From CAVYGM01 sp963768025 (lineage in GTDB: Bacteria > Bacteroidota > Bacteroidia > Cytophagales > Spirosomataceae): a stretch of DNA of 64,000 bases. The number at the start of each line of letters is the position of its first letter. Position 1 is the stretch's first letter. Of this stretch, positions 44,943-54,204 are shown one piece after another. The position numbers and the translations under genes were made by a program. Below the pieces are notes generated by a model. It was not told where the DNA came from and searched no databases. It saw only the letters and a program-made list of their open reading frames with translations. The stretch covers positions 384,009-448,008 of the forward strand of contig CAVYGM010000010.1 in the NCBI GenBank assembly GCA_963768025.1, read 5' to 3'.

Positions 44943-46472
44943 CCGCCCCCCTGGACACCGACAAGGCCGACACCGGGTTGGATACCCCCGCTCCACGCAC
45001 TATTCTGATTGTGGACGATATGCCCAACAATCTCAGCGTCCTGTACGAAACGCTGACGCGGCAACACTACAAGGTGCTCGTAGCCCGCGATGGCAAGAGC
45101 GCCATTGAGCAGGCCCAACTGGCCCGGCCGGATCTGATTTTGCTGGATGTGATGATGCCCGGCATCGATGGGTTCGAAACCTGCCGCCAACTCAAACAAC
45201 GCGAACCAACCAAAGCCATTCCGGTGCTGTTTATGACGGCCCTCTCCGAACCGATTAATGTTATCAATGGCTTCAATATGGGAGCGGTAGACTACATTAC
45301 CAAACCTTTCCAGCTCAAAGAGGTACTGGCCCGAATTCACACCCACCTCACCATTAGCAAGCTGCAGCACGACCTGAAAGCCGCCAACGCCCAGCTCGAA
45401 GCCCGCGTTGCCGAACGAACCGAATCGCTTTCCAAAGCATTGGCCGAGGTGGAGCAGCTCAAAAACAAGCTTCAGGCCGAAAACACCTACCTGCGGGAAG
45501 AAATCAGGCAAACCAGTAATTTCGAGGAAATTGTCAGTCAGAGCAAAGCCTTTGCCCGAGTACTCCGGCAGGTGGAACAGGTAGCGCCTACCACCACGTC
45601 GGTGCTGATTATGGGCGAATCGGGTACGGGCAAAGAGCTGCTGGCGCGGGCGGTACATAACCTCAGCAGCCGCAAGAACAAAGACGCTGGTCAAGATCAA
45701 TTGCGCGGCGCTGCCCGCCTCGCTCATTGAAAGTGAACTGTTTGGTCACGAAAAAGGGGCGTTTACGGGTGCTACCGCCCAAAAAATGGGGCGCTTTGAA
45801 CTAGCCGACGGAGGGACGATTTTCCTGGATGAGATCGGGGAAATGCCCATTGACTTGCAGGCAAGGCTGCTGCGGGTGTTGCAGGAAGGAGAGTTTGAGC
45901 GGGTAGGAGGTACCAAAACCCTGAAGGTGAATGTCCGGGTGATTGCCGCCACCAACCGGGATCTTGAAAAAGAAATCGGAGAAGGTCGGTTTCGGGAAGA
46001 TTTGTATTATCGGCTCAATGTGTTCCCGATTGTAAGTCTACCCTTGCGCGACCGGAAAGAAGACATTCCCCTGCTGGTAACGCACTTCTGCGCCAAGCAC
46101 GGACCGGGAATCGGGCGGCAGATCGAGGTGGTTTCCCAGGAAGTACTGGACGCCCTCATGGACTACCACTGGCCCGGAAACATCCGGGAGCTGGAAAATG
46201 TTATCGAACGTTCCCTCATCGTCTCCCAAGATTCCCGACTGGACCTGGGTGACTGGGCCAATACGACCCAGCATCGTCGAAAGAAGCTGGCCTCTTCAAA
46301 AGATGAAAGGCTGGTAACGCTGGAAGAGTGCGAACGGAACTATATCACAGCCGTGCTGGAGCGTACTCACTGGAAAGTAAGCGGGCCAAACGGAGCGGCC
46401 AAAATTCTGGGTATGATCCCGACCACGCTCGATTCCCGCATGAAGAAGCTGGGCATTCAGCGCCCTGGCTGA
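44939..46472 (+). CDS. NtrC-family sigma-54-dependent response regulator (frameshift at about 45683)
   Basis: A receiver (Asp in LILLDVMMPGIDG), a coiled-coil linker, a sigma-54 AAA+ domain with Walker A GESGTGKE and the GAFTGA loop (HEKGAFTGATAQ), Walker B GGTIFLDEIGE, and a Fis-type HTH near the end (LERTHWKVSGPNGAAKILGM). The first frame stops at 45730. Removing one base from the AAAG at 45680-45683 restores NKTLVKINCAALPASLIESE and joins the two halves to a protein of about 510 residues. The start ATG at 44939 overlaps the kinase stop. The GAFTGA motif shows that it contacts sigma-54, matching the promoter at 42521. Confidence 0.92.
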
Positions 46473-46479
46473 TTCCGAT

Positions 46480-46495
46480 TTACGATATTTCGTAA
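46480..46495. promoter_or_regulatory. Second copy of the 16-bp palindrome TTACGATATTTCGTAA
   Basis: Identical over all 16 bases to 42391-42406, placed eight bases after the regulator's stop codon and 118 bases before the NRDE gene. It suggests that the same regulator acts on the downstream genes too, but I found no TGG-N8-TTGC promoter between the site and the NRDE gene. Confidence 0.6.
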
Positions 46496-46612
46496 TTGCG
46501 TCCTTACTCTGAAATACGTTGGCTTTTCTTACAAAATTGTCCCGTGGGGAAATGAAGTCTTTTTAGCTTTTTGTCACGTAGATAGTCAAAATTAATACCA
46601 ATCAACCCATTT

Positions 46613-47340
46613 ATGTGTACGGCCACCTTTTTGCCTAGTCTTTCTCAGGGCTACATTCTGACCCACAGCCGCGACGAGCAGGCCGCCCGCCCCGCCGCCC
46701 TGCCGCCGCAAGTCGTCAGAATCAACGGCCAGGCCGTGGCCTATCCCCGCGACCCGCAGGGCCAGGGTACCTGGATCGCCACCACACGCTCAGGCAACGA
46801 TCTGTCTGCTTAATGGTGCCTTTGCGCTTCACCAGCGGAAAGACCGCTACAAGCATAGCCGCGGACTGGTACCGCTTCATTTTTTTGATTTCCCTTCGGT
46901 AGAGGCATTCTGTGCTACCTATGACTTTCGGAATATTGAACCCTTTACCCTTCTCTGCGCCGAAACCGGTCGACTGACCGAGCTGCGCTGGGATGGGGAG
47001 CACCTGTCATAGCCTTGAGAAAGATCCGCTACTTCCCCATATCTGGTCGTCGGTGACGCTGTATCCCGCGGAGGTGATCGAAAAACGGGAGGGGTGGTTC
47101 CGGGATTGGTGCCGACAAAATCCCGCGCCTTCGGTGGCAGATATCCGGCACTTTCACCTGACTGCCGGGGAAGGCGACAGCCGCAACAGCCTCCTCATGA
47201 ACCGCAACAACGAACTGCTCACCCTCAGCCTCACCAGCATAGCCAGTCAGGAGAGCGGGACAGAAATTATCTACGAGGATTTTATGGCTCAAACCTATAC
47301 CAGGCAAACTATTCCGCTGGAACATGCAATCAACAATTAG
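46613..47340 (+). CDS. NRDE (TANGO2-like) family protein (two frameshifts)
   Basis: The start MCTATFLPSLSQGYILTHSRDE has the NRDE hallmark: an N-terminal Cys and an NRDE-like SRDE. Three consecutive frames hold one protein. One extra base just before 46800 and one near 47006 must be dropped: then LLNGAFALHQRKDRYKHSRG and later HSLEKDPLLPHIW follow on, ending at the TAG at 47338-47340. The total of about 241 residues is normal. TANGO2-like proteins bind heme and are implicated in heme trafficking; an N-terminal nucleophile hydrolase fold is also proposed. The next gene starts 17 bases before this one ends. Confidence 0.85.
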
Positions 47341-48439
47341 TACTACCGCTCAGCCCCTAGACGCTGGCTATTCGAAGTCTCCCCGGCATCGGGTGTCGTG
47401 GAGGTTCAATCAGACCCCCTTCTTCATTCGTCTGAGGCATTGGGAGTACTGGCCCTTCAATGTGGTGTACTTCCCCATATTCGTGTACCATGTTTGGTTG
47501 TCGATGAAAGCCCGTTCGTTCTTTTTCTTTTCTGCTTCCAATCCGGGCATCGAAACGGGCGGAGTGCTGGGCGAATCGAAAATGAGCATTCTGGATCAGA
47601 TTGCCGACGAATTTAAACCCAAAACAATATTCGTACCCGCAGCAGCCTCTTTGGATACCGTGCTCGCCCAGTTGCGAGCACGGGGGATGGATTTTCCGCT
47701 CATTGCCAAACCCGATGTGGGCGAGCGGGGCCGGGGTGTGCAGAAAATAGAAAGCCTTGAAGTGTTACAAGAGTACCTCAACAAGAGCCCCCTGGATTTC
47801 CTGATTCAGGACTATGTGGATGCGCCCCTCGAACTGGGCGTATTTTATTACCGACACCCCAGTGCACCTACGGGCACTGTTTCTTCCATCGTAAAAAAAG
47901 AATTTCTCACCCTGCGCGGCAATGGCGTGGACTGCATTGAAAACCTGATCATGCAGAACGAGCGGGCCATCTTGCAGCTACCCGCTTTGACCGAACGGTA
48001 CGGGACCCGTTTTCATGAGATTCCGGCCGTGGGTGAAACCATGCAACTCGTCAGCATTGGCAATCACTGCCTGGGTACCAAGTTTCTGGATGCCAACCAT
48101 CTGATCACGCCAGAACTGACTACCCTATTTGACACGATCAGTCAGTCCATTCCGGGCTTTTACTTTGGCCGCTATGACCTGCGCTGCCGGAGCGTGGAGG
48201 ATCTGTACGCTGGTCAGCACATTCGGATTATGGAACTGAATGGGGCTGGAGCTGAACCGGCGCATATCTACCAGCCCGGCTTTTCGCTTTTGGAAGCCTA
48301 CCGGGTACTGTTCCATCACTGGCGCGTGATGTACGACATCAGCCGCGAAAATCACCGTCGGGGTATAGCGTACATGACGTTTCGTGAAGCCAAAGGAGTT
48401 TGGAAACGTGTGCAAAAACTCAAAAAAGACCAAGTCTGA
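47324..48439 (+). CDS. ATP-grasp enzyme (D-Ala-D-Ala ligase-like)
   Basis: A 371-residue protein of the ATP-grasp superfamily. An N-terminal section with two hydrophobic stretches (WPFNVVYFPIFVYHVWL, RSFFFFSASNPGIETGG) is followed by IAKPDVGERGRGVQKI (ATP-binding Gly-rich loop) and a C-terminal metal-site RIMELNGAGAEPAHIY. Homologues are commonly called D-alanine-D-alanine ligase, but the N-terminus differs from the true Ddl enzymes and the substrate is not known. It overlaps the NRDE gene by 17 bases, and a hairpin follows the stop. Confidence 0.8.
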   Translation: MQSTISTTAQPLDAGYSKSPRHRVSWRFNQTPFFIRLRHWEYWPFNVVYFPIFVYHVWLSMKARSFFFFSASNPGIETGGVLGESKMSILDQIADEFKPKTIFVPAAASLDTVLAQLRARGMDFPLIAKPDVGERGRGVQKIESLEVLQEYLNKSPLDFLIQDYVDAPLELGVFYYRHPSAPTGTVSSIVKKEFLTLRGNGVDCIENLIMQNERAILQLPALTERYGTRFHEIPAVGETMQLVSIGNHCLGTKFLDANHLITPELTTLFDTISQSIPGFYFGRYDLRCRSVEDLYAGQHIRIMELNGAGAEPAHIYQPGFSLLEAYRVLFHHWRVMYDISRENHRRGIAYMTFREAKGVWKRVQKLKKDQV

Positions 48440-48450
48440 TTCTCTTAAAG

Positions 48451-48479
48451 AAGTCCTTCTCCTGACAGGAGAAGGATTT
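48451..48479. terminator. Hairpin between convergent genes
   Basis: A 13-bp stem (48451-48463 with 48467-48479) with one G-U pair and a 3-base loop. It lies between the ATP-grasp gene and the convergent methyltransferase gene and probably ends both transcripts. T-tracts are weak. Confidence 0.6.
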
Positions 48480-49535
48480 AGGATGAGGTGTACTTCCTCC
48501 CCCCCACTTGATACCGTCCCGGAATTGCCAGGTAGCCAATCGGGCGCAAGGGGGTCAAGTCCGGCCGTTTGAAACCAGCTATTGATCTCCGCCACCGACC
48601 AGTTGCCCGAGGTGCTCGACAGCCCAAAAAACAGATCGGTGCTGCTACCCACGAGTTCGGGAGCCGCCGCCGGATCGGGACGGATAAATTCATTAATGAT
48701 ATACACGCCACCGGGTTTCAAAGCCGCAGCAACTTTCTGGGCTACGAGAATATTCTGCTCCGCCGTTAGGTGGTGCGCTACGCTCGACATCAGGATCAGG
48801 TCATAGCTGTTTGCGGATAAATCCTCCGTCAGGATATTTCCGACCTGATGCACCACGCGCTCGCCCATCCCCTGCTCGGCCAGGAGCGGAGCGGCTTTCT
48901 CCACCGCGCCCGGCAAATCCAGAATCACCGAACTCAGACCGGGGTACTTCCGACACGCTTCAACCGAGTGCATCCCGTGCGACCCGCCAATATCCAGCAT
49001 CCGGGTAGCGCCGGAGGGCATAGGTACCTTGCGCGCAAACTCCCGGGCTTCGGAGATGGCTCCGCCCCACATGGCCCGCTGGTACAGCTCCCATTCGGTA
49101 CTAGTCGAACGTATCGTGGTATTGCAGGCCCTTGCCGGTACGCAGGTACTCCCCCAGCTTGTCGAGCCAGCCCCAGGTGACGCGGTTGTTGAAAATAGCC
49201 AGGTCGCGTACGGTATCGGGACTGCTCCTGAGTACCCATTTCCGGGTTGTGCGAGTCAGGGAGTAGTGACCTTTCCGAAAGCGCAGGTACCTTACTGAGG
49301 TCAGGACACCCAACAACTGCCCCGTAGCGCGGGCTTCCAGCCCGCACTTCTCCGAGATTGCTTCAACGGTATCAGCCCCCTCCTCAATCGCTTCAAAAAC
49401 CCCCGCGTCAATCGCTTCGAGTACGGCCCGGCTAATCACCGGAAAAATCTGCGCGTGCAGCAACGGCATCGGGACCAGGTTGAGCCGCAGAGCGATCCAT
49501 TCCAGCAGATTATCAGGAAATACGCGTAGTTGCAT
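48478..49535 (-). CDS. SAM-dependent O-methyltransferase-like protein (two probable frameshifts)
   Basis: An N-terminal winged-helix dimerisation region (residues ~15-110) is followed by a Rossmann methyltransferase core with motif I RMLDIGGSHGMHSVE, LILMSSVAHHLTAEQ and KPGGVYIINEF. This is the small-molecule O-methyltransferase plan. One base too many at about 49103 splits the frame between HDTFD and STEWELYQRAMWGG. A second is likely in the C7 run at 48499-48505: without one C the protein ends shortly after SGGRKYTSS at the hairpin, while in the present frame it runs far into the opposite gene. The substrate is unknown. Its start overlaps the comM stop by one base. Confidence 0.82.
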
Positions 49536-51078
49536 CAGCCGGCCCAGTTTTCGCGGTCGAGGCTGCGGTACTGAATCGCCTCGGCCAGGTGTTCTATTTT
49601 GATATCGTCACTGCCAGCCAGATCGGCAATGGTGCGGGATACTTTCAGGATGCGGTCGTAGGCCCGGGCTGACAGCCCCAGCCGATCCATGGCGGTGCGG
49701 AGCAACGCCCGGCCCGCATCGCCGATTTCGCATACCTCCTTCACCATTTCGGGGGGCATCATGGCGTTGGAATAGATGTCGCTGCGATCTTTGAAGCGCT
49801 CGGTCTGCCGCTCGCGGGCCTTGATGACCCGCTCCCTGATTACATCACTGCTCTCCGACTTGCGGGTAGAGGCAATCTGATCAAACGACACGGGCGTTAC
49901 CTCCACGTGCAGGTCGATGCGGTCGAGGAGGGGGCCGCTGATTTTGTTGAGGTACTTCTGCACCACGCCCGGCCCGCAGACGCACTCCTTATCGGGGTGG
50001 TTGTAGTAGCCGCAGGGGCAGGGGTTCATGCTGGCAATGAGCATGAAGTTGGACGGAAATTCCACGGCCATTTTGGCCCGCGAAATACTCACCTTCCGTT
50101 CTTCCAGCGGCTGCCGCATTACTTCCAGCACGGTACGTTTAAATTCCGGTAGCTCGTCCAGAAACAGCACGCCGTTGTGCGCCAGGGATATTTCGCCCGG
50201 TTGCGGGAAAACTCCCGCCGCCTACCAGCGCAGCATCGCTGATGGAATGATGCGGCGACCGGAACGGACGACGGGAAATGAGCGTAGAGCGGGCACCCAG
50301 TTTGCCCGCTACGGAATGGATCTTGGTTGTTTCCAGCGCTTCCTGCAACGAAAGCGGCGGCAGAATGGACGGCAGCCGCTTGGCCAGCATGGTTTTGCCC
50401 GCGCCCGGCGGACCGATCATGATGGCGTTGTGCCCGCCGGCGGCGGTAATTTCCAGTGCCCGCTTGATGTTCTCCTGTCCCTGCACGTGCGAGAAATCCG
50501 CCTCGTAGTGGGTGAAGGTATTCATGAACATATCGCGGGTATCGACTACCAGCGGCTCTATGTCGCGCTTGCCTTCAAAAAACTCCACGGCCTCCTGCAT
50601 GGTTTCGACGCCGATGACGTCGAGGTTATTGACGATGGCGGCTTCGGCGGCATTTTCGGTGGGGAGTATAAAGCCCTTCTTGCCCTGCTTGCGGGCTTCG
50701 ATGGCAATGGGAAGTACGCCCTTTGATCGGCCGAAGCTGCCCGTCGAGCGACAGTTCGCCCATGATCACGTAGTCTTCCAGGTTCCGCTCACACTTCATC
50801 TGTTCCGACGATTCCAGCACGCAGAGCGCAATGGGCAGGTCGTAGGCCGAGCCTTCCTTGCGCACATCGGCGGGGGCAAGGTTCACCACCACCTTTTGCC
50901 GGGGCATCCGGTAGCCGGAGTTTTTGAGCGAAGCCTCCACCCGCTGCTCGCTTTCCTTCACGGCGCTGTCGGCCAGACCCACCATAAAGAATTTCAGCCC
51001 CTGACTCACCGTCACTTCTATCGTAATCATGGAGGCATTGACACCGTAAACCGCGCCGCCGTAGGTTTTGGAAAGCAT
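49535..51078 (-). CDS. comM: Mg-chelatase-type AAA+ ATPase, YifB/ComM family (two frameshifts)
   Basis: A protein of about 513 residues after correction. Part one starts MLSKTYGGAVYGVNASMI and has LAPADVRKEGSAYDLPIAL. Dropping one C from 50719-50721 joins it to GVLPIAIEARKQGKKGFILP. Next comes Walker A GPPGAGKTMLAKRLPS and, after dropping one A from 50208-50211, GGGSFPQPGEISLAHNGVLF, Walker B FLDELPEF, ASMNPCPCGYY and the C-terminal Mg-chelatase-like domain. ComM is a helicase that helps branch migration during natural transformation. The gene is translationally coupled to the methyltransferase. Confidence 0.93.
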
Positions 51079-51158
51079 AGGGTAGGGAAGGAATTGAACT
51101 AGGTACCTTGCAAATTTAGGAGAATTTGGGGAATAGGCAATTTGGGGGGAAAGGTTGC

Positions 51159-51188
51159 TTTGAAGCCTGTAGGCTTTTTGTATATTTG
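51159..51188 (+). promoter_or_regulatory. Promoter-like TTTG-N18-TATATTTG
   Basis: TTTG at 51159-51162 and TATATTTG at 51181-51188, a good match to the Bacteroidota consensus. The spacer contains the palindrome AAGCCTGTAGGCTT. The first gene downstream begins 430 bases later, so it drives either a long leader or an untranslated RNA. Confidence 0.5.
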
Positions 51189-51332
51189 CTTAGTGCCTAC
51201 CTATGCTTTGGATGCATATCGAAGATTACTTCCTTGTTCTGTGTGCCCGTGGACACTGACGAGGTATTTAGAACTTAGCAGAAAGGTTAGTGCAAAGTAA
51301 GGAAACTAGCGGCTGCGAGGCTTTTGCTCGGA

Positions 51333-51378
51333 TCGCGTTACAAACGCGAGGTAAAATAACGCCCGATTGCAAATCGGG
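51333..51378. repeat. Pair of small hairpins
   Basis: Two stem-loops in tandem: TCGCG-TTACAAA-CGCGA (51333-51349) and CCCGAT-TGCAA-ATCGGG (51362-51378). The two loops share an (A/G)CAAA core. They look like a small repetitive extragenic element; I see no second copy in the window. Confidence 0.4.
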
Positions 51379-51388
51379 GTTAGCGGGG

Positions 51389-51421
51389 GCCTTCCTGCCG
51401 AAAGGAACTGAGCCAGAACCT
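51389..51421 (+). pseudogene. Relic of a kinase-gene 3' end
   Basis: 30 of 33 bases match 53503-53535, the last codons and stop region of the chimeric kinase gene. It probably marks where an earlier copy of such a gene ended. Confidence 0.55.
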
Positions 51422-51617
51422 TTACCCGTGATACCCATGGGAATAAAAGGATTTCTGCCCTCATTAGTGTGTTATTTTTAGCCTGGGTAATCCGGTTAGG
51501 CTATGCCTAATCTGAATAGCGTCACACAATTCATTGGTCTTTTCAACGGGCATAGGAAAACCATCTTTTTTGCAAGCACATGATAATCAGCACAAATTGA
51601 TATAAAATTTCTCCCTT

Positions 51618-53525
51618 ATGAAATACATATTAATTGTTCTTTTTCTTGCCGTGCAGTTAAACTCTTCATTCGGTCAATCAAGGCAAATTGACAGTTTAAA
51701 ATATATATATTCAACTAGCAGAGCAGACACTAATCAGGTGTTGATATTGGAAAAGCTTGCTTTTGCATATATGGGTTATAGTACAGATTCTATTTTTTAT
51801 TATGCGAATCATGGACTTCAACTTGCAAAAAAATTAAATTATATAAAAGGAGAAGCTCTTTGTATTATGAGATTAGCCATTTATTATCGACTTAATAAAG
51901 CCTCATCATTAGGAATGCAATATGCGCTGAAAGCACTCCCGATTTTTGAACAACAAAAAGATATTGAAAATATAATTTTATGTAACCTAATAATCGGTTG
52001 GACATTACAGGATCAAGCGTATCATAGGCTGTCTGTTCAACAAGTGTTGAAAATCACTCCTTTATCCATAAAAAATAAGTCAGAATCCCTCTACTATTGC
52101 TATGCAACACTTTCCAATAATTATAAATATCTAAACATACTTGATTCTGCCCTTGCTTTTGGCTTAAAAGCTGAATCGATAGAACCTAAAAATGTTTTTA
52201 ATCTTACCTTATTAGGAGATATTTACTTGAAATTACATAATATATCAGAATCTCATAAATATTATACCAAAGCTTTATTGGCTTCTACTAAGCCTTCACC
52301 TGCAATTTACTATGGAATAGCTAACTTTTACTCTCAAAAAAACCAGGTTGATTCAGCTATTTATTTTGCAAACAAAGGAATTGTTATTTTAAAAAATGAT
52401 TTTTCAAATATTAAAATCTTATTGGCTACTTTATTGTCAGATCTTTATACGCAAAAAGGATTAAAGGATAGCGCTTTTATATATATGAAATTGCTTGTTT
52501 CAACAAAAGACAGTTTAGCAGGGGAAGAAAAAACAAAACTTTTGTCCGTCGTTTTCAATGAACAATTGCGTCAGCAAGAAATGGAGTCTGAAAAATTACA
52601 ATTTAAAAAGCAAGTTCAATTATACTTTTCACTTATACTATTAGGGATATTTTTACTGATTGTTATCATACTTTATTTTCATAATAGACATAAACAAAAG
52701 GTGAATCTTGTGTTAGAAAAAGCCCTATCAGATCTAAAATCTACCCAAACTCAACTCATCCAGAAGGAGAAAATGGCTAGCCTGGGTGAGCTAACCGCCG
52801 GTATCGCCCACGAAATACAAAATCCACTCAACTTCGTCAACAATTACTCGGAAGTGAATGTAGAGTTGATTGAGGAACTGAGAGGGGAGTTCAGAAACGG
52901 AAACGCGGGGGAGGTTGAATCCATCATCACCGACCTGGCTGACAACGAGAGCAAAATCCACCACCATGGCCAACGCGCCGACGCCATCGTGCGCGGGATG
53001 CTGCAACACAGCCGCACCCACAGCGGACAGAAGGAGCCAACCGACCTCAACCAGCTAGCCGACGAGTACCTCCGGCTGGCCTACCACGGGCTGAGGGCTA
53101 AGGACGGCACCTTCGAGGCGGAGTACACCACCGATTTCGATCAAAGCCTGCCCCTGGTGGAGGTGGTTGCGCAGGACATTGGCCGGGCGTTGCTGAACAT
53201 CATCAACAATGCGTTTCAGGCTGTTGCTGAAAGGCAGAAACAGCAGCCCGTGGGTTACCTGCCCAAAGTGGAAGTAGGCACCAGAAAAACAGGCCAGCGT
53301 TTAGAGTTAACCGTTCGAGACAACGGCAACGGCATCCCCGAGGCGATCAGGGAGAAGGTTTTCCAGCCTTTCTTCACGACCAAGCCCACCGGGCAGGGCA
53401 CGGGGCTAGGGCTAAGTTTGAGTTATGATATTATTACCAAAGGGCATGGAGGGACACTCACTGTGGAGAGCTGTGTCAATGAGTATACCAAGTTCATACT
53501 GAGCCTTCCTACCGAAAGGCACTGA
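51618..53525 (+). CDS. TPR-containing sensor histidine kinase with two-part base composition
   Basis: A 635-residue kinase. A signal peptide (residues 1-19) is followed by TPR-like helical repeats (~30-320; e.g. SESHKYYTKALLASTK), one membrane helix (~residues 335-355, LYFSLILLGIFLLIVIILYF), then LIQKEKMASLGELTAGIAHE with the phospho-His in IAHEIQNPLNFVNN, N box ALLNIINNAFQAVAE, G1 VRDNGNGIP and G2 GQGTGLGLSL. The 5' part is extremely AT-rich (11 G/C in bases 52381-52440) while the 3' part is GC-rich like the chromosome (36 G/C in 52921-52980). The switch falls close to the start of the kinase core at about 52755-52790, so the sensor and kinase halves have different origins. Confidence 0.9.
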   Translation: MKYILIVLFLAVQLNSSFGQSRQIDSLKYIYSTSRADTNQVLILEKLAFAYMGYSTDSIFYYANHGLQLAKKLNYIKGEALCIMRLAIYYRLNKASSLGMQYALKALPIFEQQKDIENIILCNLIIGWTLQDQAYHRLSVQQVLKITPLSIKNKSESLYYCYATLSNNYKYLNILDSALAFGLKAESIEPKNVFNLTLLGDIYLKLHNISESHKYYTKALLASTKPSPAIYYGIANFYSQKNQVDSAIYFANKGIVILKNDFSNIKILLATLLSDLYTQKGLKDSAFIYMKLLVSTKDSLAGEEKTKLLSVVFNEQLRQQEMESEKLQFKKQVQLYFSLILLGIFLLIVIILYFHNRHKQKVNLVLEKALSDLKSTQTQLIQKEKMASLGELTAGIAHEIQNPLNFVNNYSEVNVELIEELRGEFRNGNAGEVESIITDLADNESKIHHHGQRADAIVRGMLQHSRTHSGQKEPTDLNQLADEYLRLAYHGLRAKDGTFEAEYTTDFDQSLPLVEVVAQDIGRALLNIINNAFQAVAERQKQQPVGYLPKVEVGTRKTGQRLELTVRDNGNGIPEAIREKVFQPFFTTKPTGQGTGLGLSLSYDIITKGHGGTLTVESCVNEYTKFILSLPTERH

Positions 53526-53540
53526 GCCGGAACCTTAGCC

Positions 53541-53653
53541 CCCAGTTCGTCGTAGTGTTCCATCGATTGTTGTTGTGCTTGGGCTTCCGAAGGGAGACTG
53601 CGACTGAAAATAAAAGGCCACCGGTGGGCCGGCCCCGTTGCATCGGCCCACCC
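53541..53653 (+). repeat. REP-like repeat, copy 1
   Basis: The unit runs from CAGTTCGTCG to GGCCCACCC. Its core at 53616-53652 is GC-rich, with GGCCACCGGTGGGCC and an inverted GGTGGGCC/GGCCCACC that would form a stem. It is placed directly after the kinase stop codon. Copies 2-4 are listed below. Confidence 0.8.
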
Positions 53654-53740
53654 TAATTTCAAAGTGCAAGGCACTACCACCGGTGAATAACGTTTTGAGA
53701 CTATTCGACAGAAAACAGGCGCTGGAAAGTTTCAATGCTA

Positions 53741-53806
53741 TCAATCCGGATTGTTCCAGGGCGAGAAATAGTAGGGCAGGTTGTTATCTACCAGATACAG
53801 TGTCAT
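53741..53806 (-). pseudogene. Truncated DUF5615 toxin gene (first 21 codons)
   Basis: Reads MTLYLVDNNLPYYFSPWNNP then D and stop. It matches the first 21 residues of the intact DUF5615 protein at 55338-55640 except residue 2. The break coincides with the left boundary of the 0.7-kb duplication, so the copy was made incomplete. No toxin activity is expected. Confidence 0.85.
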
Positions 53807-53809
53807 ACG

Positions 53810-54046
53810 TCAAGCCGCAATAGGACGAATGGAATGCGGATGATCGGCCAGTTCCAGGGCGTACTGTTGGCAGGCCTCGATGTCCTCTGGTTCGAGATCA
53901 GGATATTGGTGGAGAATCTCTTGTGGAATGTCACCGGCAAACAGAAATTCCAAAATTGTTTTGACCGTAATTCCCATCCCCCGGATAGTGGGCTTTCCGT
54001 TGCATATCTGCTCGTCAATGGTGATTCTCTCACTTAAATAGTACAT
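53810..54046 (-). CDS. DUF433 antitoxin-like protein, copy A
   Basis: A 78-residue protein with the DUF433 pattern ERITIDEQICNGKPTIRGM, ITVKTILEFLFAGD and the C-terminal YPDLEPEDIEACQQYALELA. DUF433 is a small HTH family, usually upstream of a DUF5615 (PIN-like) gene and regarded as its antitoxin. The partner here is cut to 21 codons, so this is an orphan antitoxin. It differs from copy B (55644-55880) by one residue (DIPQ for DSPQ). A short inverted repeat GTTTCC-GTT-GGAAAC lies upstream at 54072-54086. Confidence 0.88.
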   Translation of the reverse strand: MYYLSERITIDEQICNGKPTIRGMGITVKTILEFLFAGDIPQEILHQYPDLEPEDIEACQQYALELADHPHSIRPIAA

Positions 54047-54204
54047 ACTTTGTCCAGGTTAGTAGGTAGGGGTTTCCGTTGGAAACTTAAATATACCAAG
54101 GAATCGGGGATTTAGAGTCCAGAAAGCCAAATATACGGTGCCGTTATACATGGTTTGTTTCGGTTTGGATAGACAGTAGGACAGAAGCAAAGCAGGGTCT
54201 TTTC

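Larger units (their letters stand above)
51079..51617. other. Non-coding start of the accessory island
   Basis: 540 bases without a convincing gene. It contains a promoter-like sequence (51159-51188), a pair of small hairpins (51333-51378) and a 33-base stretch similar to the 3' end of the chimeric kinase (51389-51421). A 63-codon frame at 51290-51481 spans these repeat elements and is probably not a gene. Confidence 0.5.

Noticed and set aside
44918..45727. 269-codon minus-strand frame opposite the NtrC-type regulator
   Set aside because: The opposite strand encodes an unmistakable receiver and AAA+ domain.
48125..48477. C-terminal extension of the methyltransferase into the ATP-grasp gene
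   Set aside because: It has no family similarity, lies antisense to a well-supported gene, and disappears if one base of the C7 run at 48499-48505 is an error.
51333..51378. CRISPR-like or attC-like reading of the paired hairpins
   Set aside because: Only two dissimilar small stems, with no spacers, no repeated unit and no integrase or cas gene.
51290..51481. 63-codon frame in the non-coding start of the island
   Set aside because: It is made of repeat hairpins and the kinase 3' relic and lacks a start context or motif.
53423..53680. Minus-strand frames through REP copy 1
   Set aside because: The frames cross the end of the kinase gene and repeat sequence; similar partial frames in other copies come from the repeat itself.
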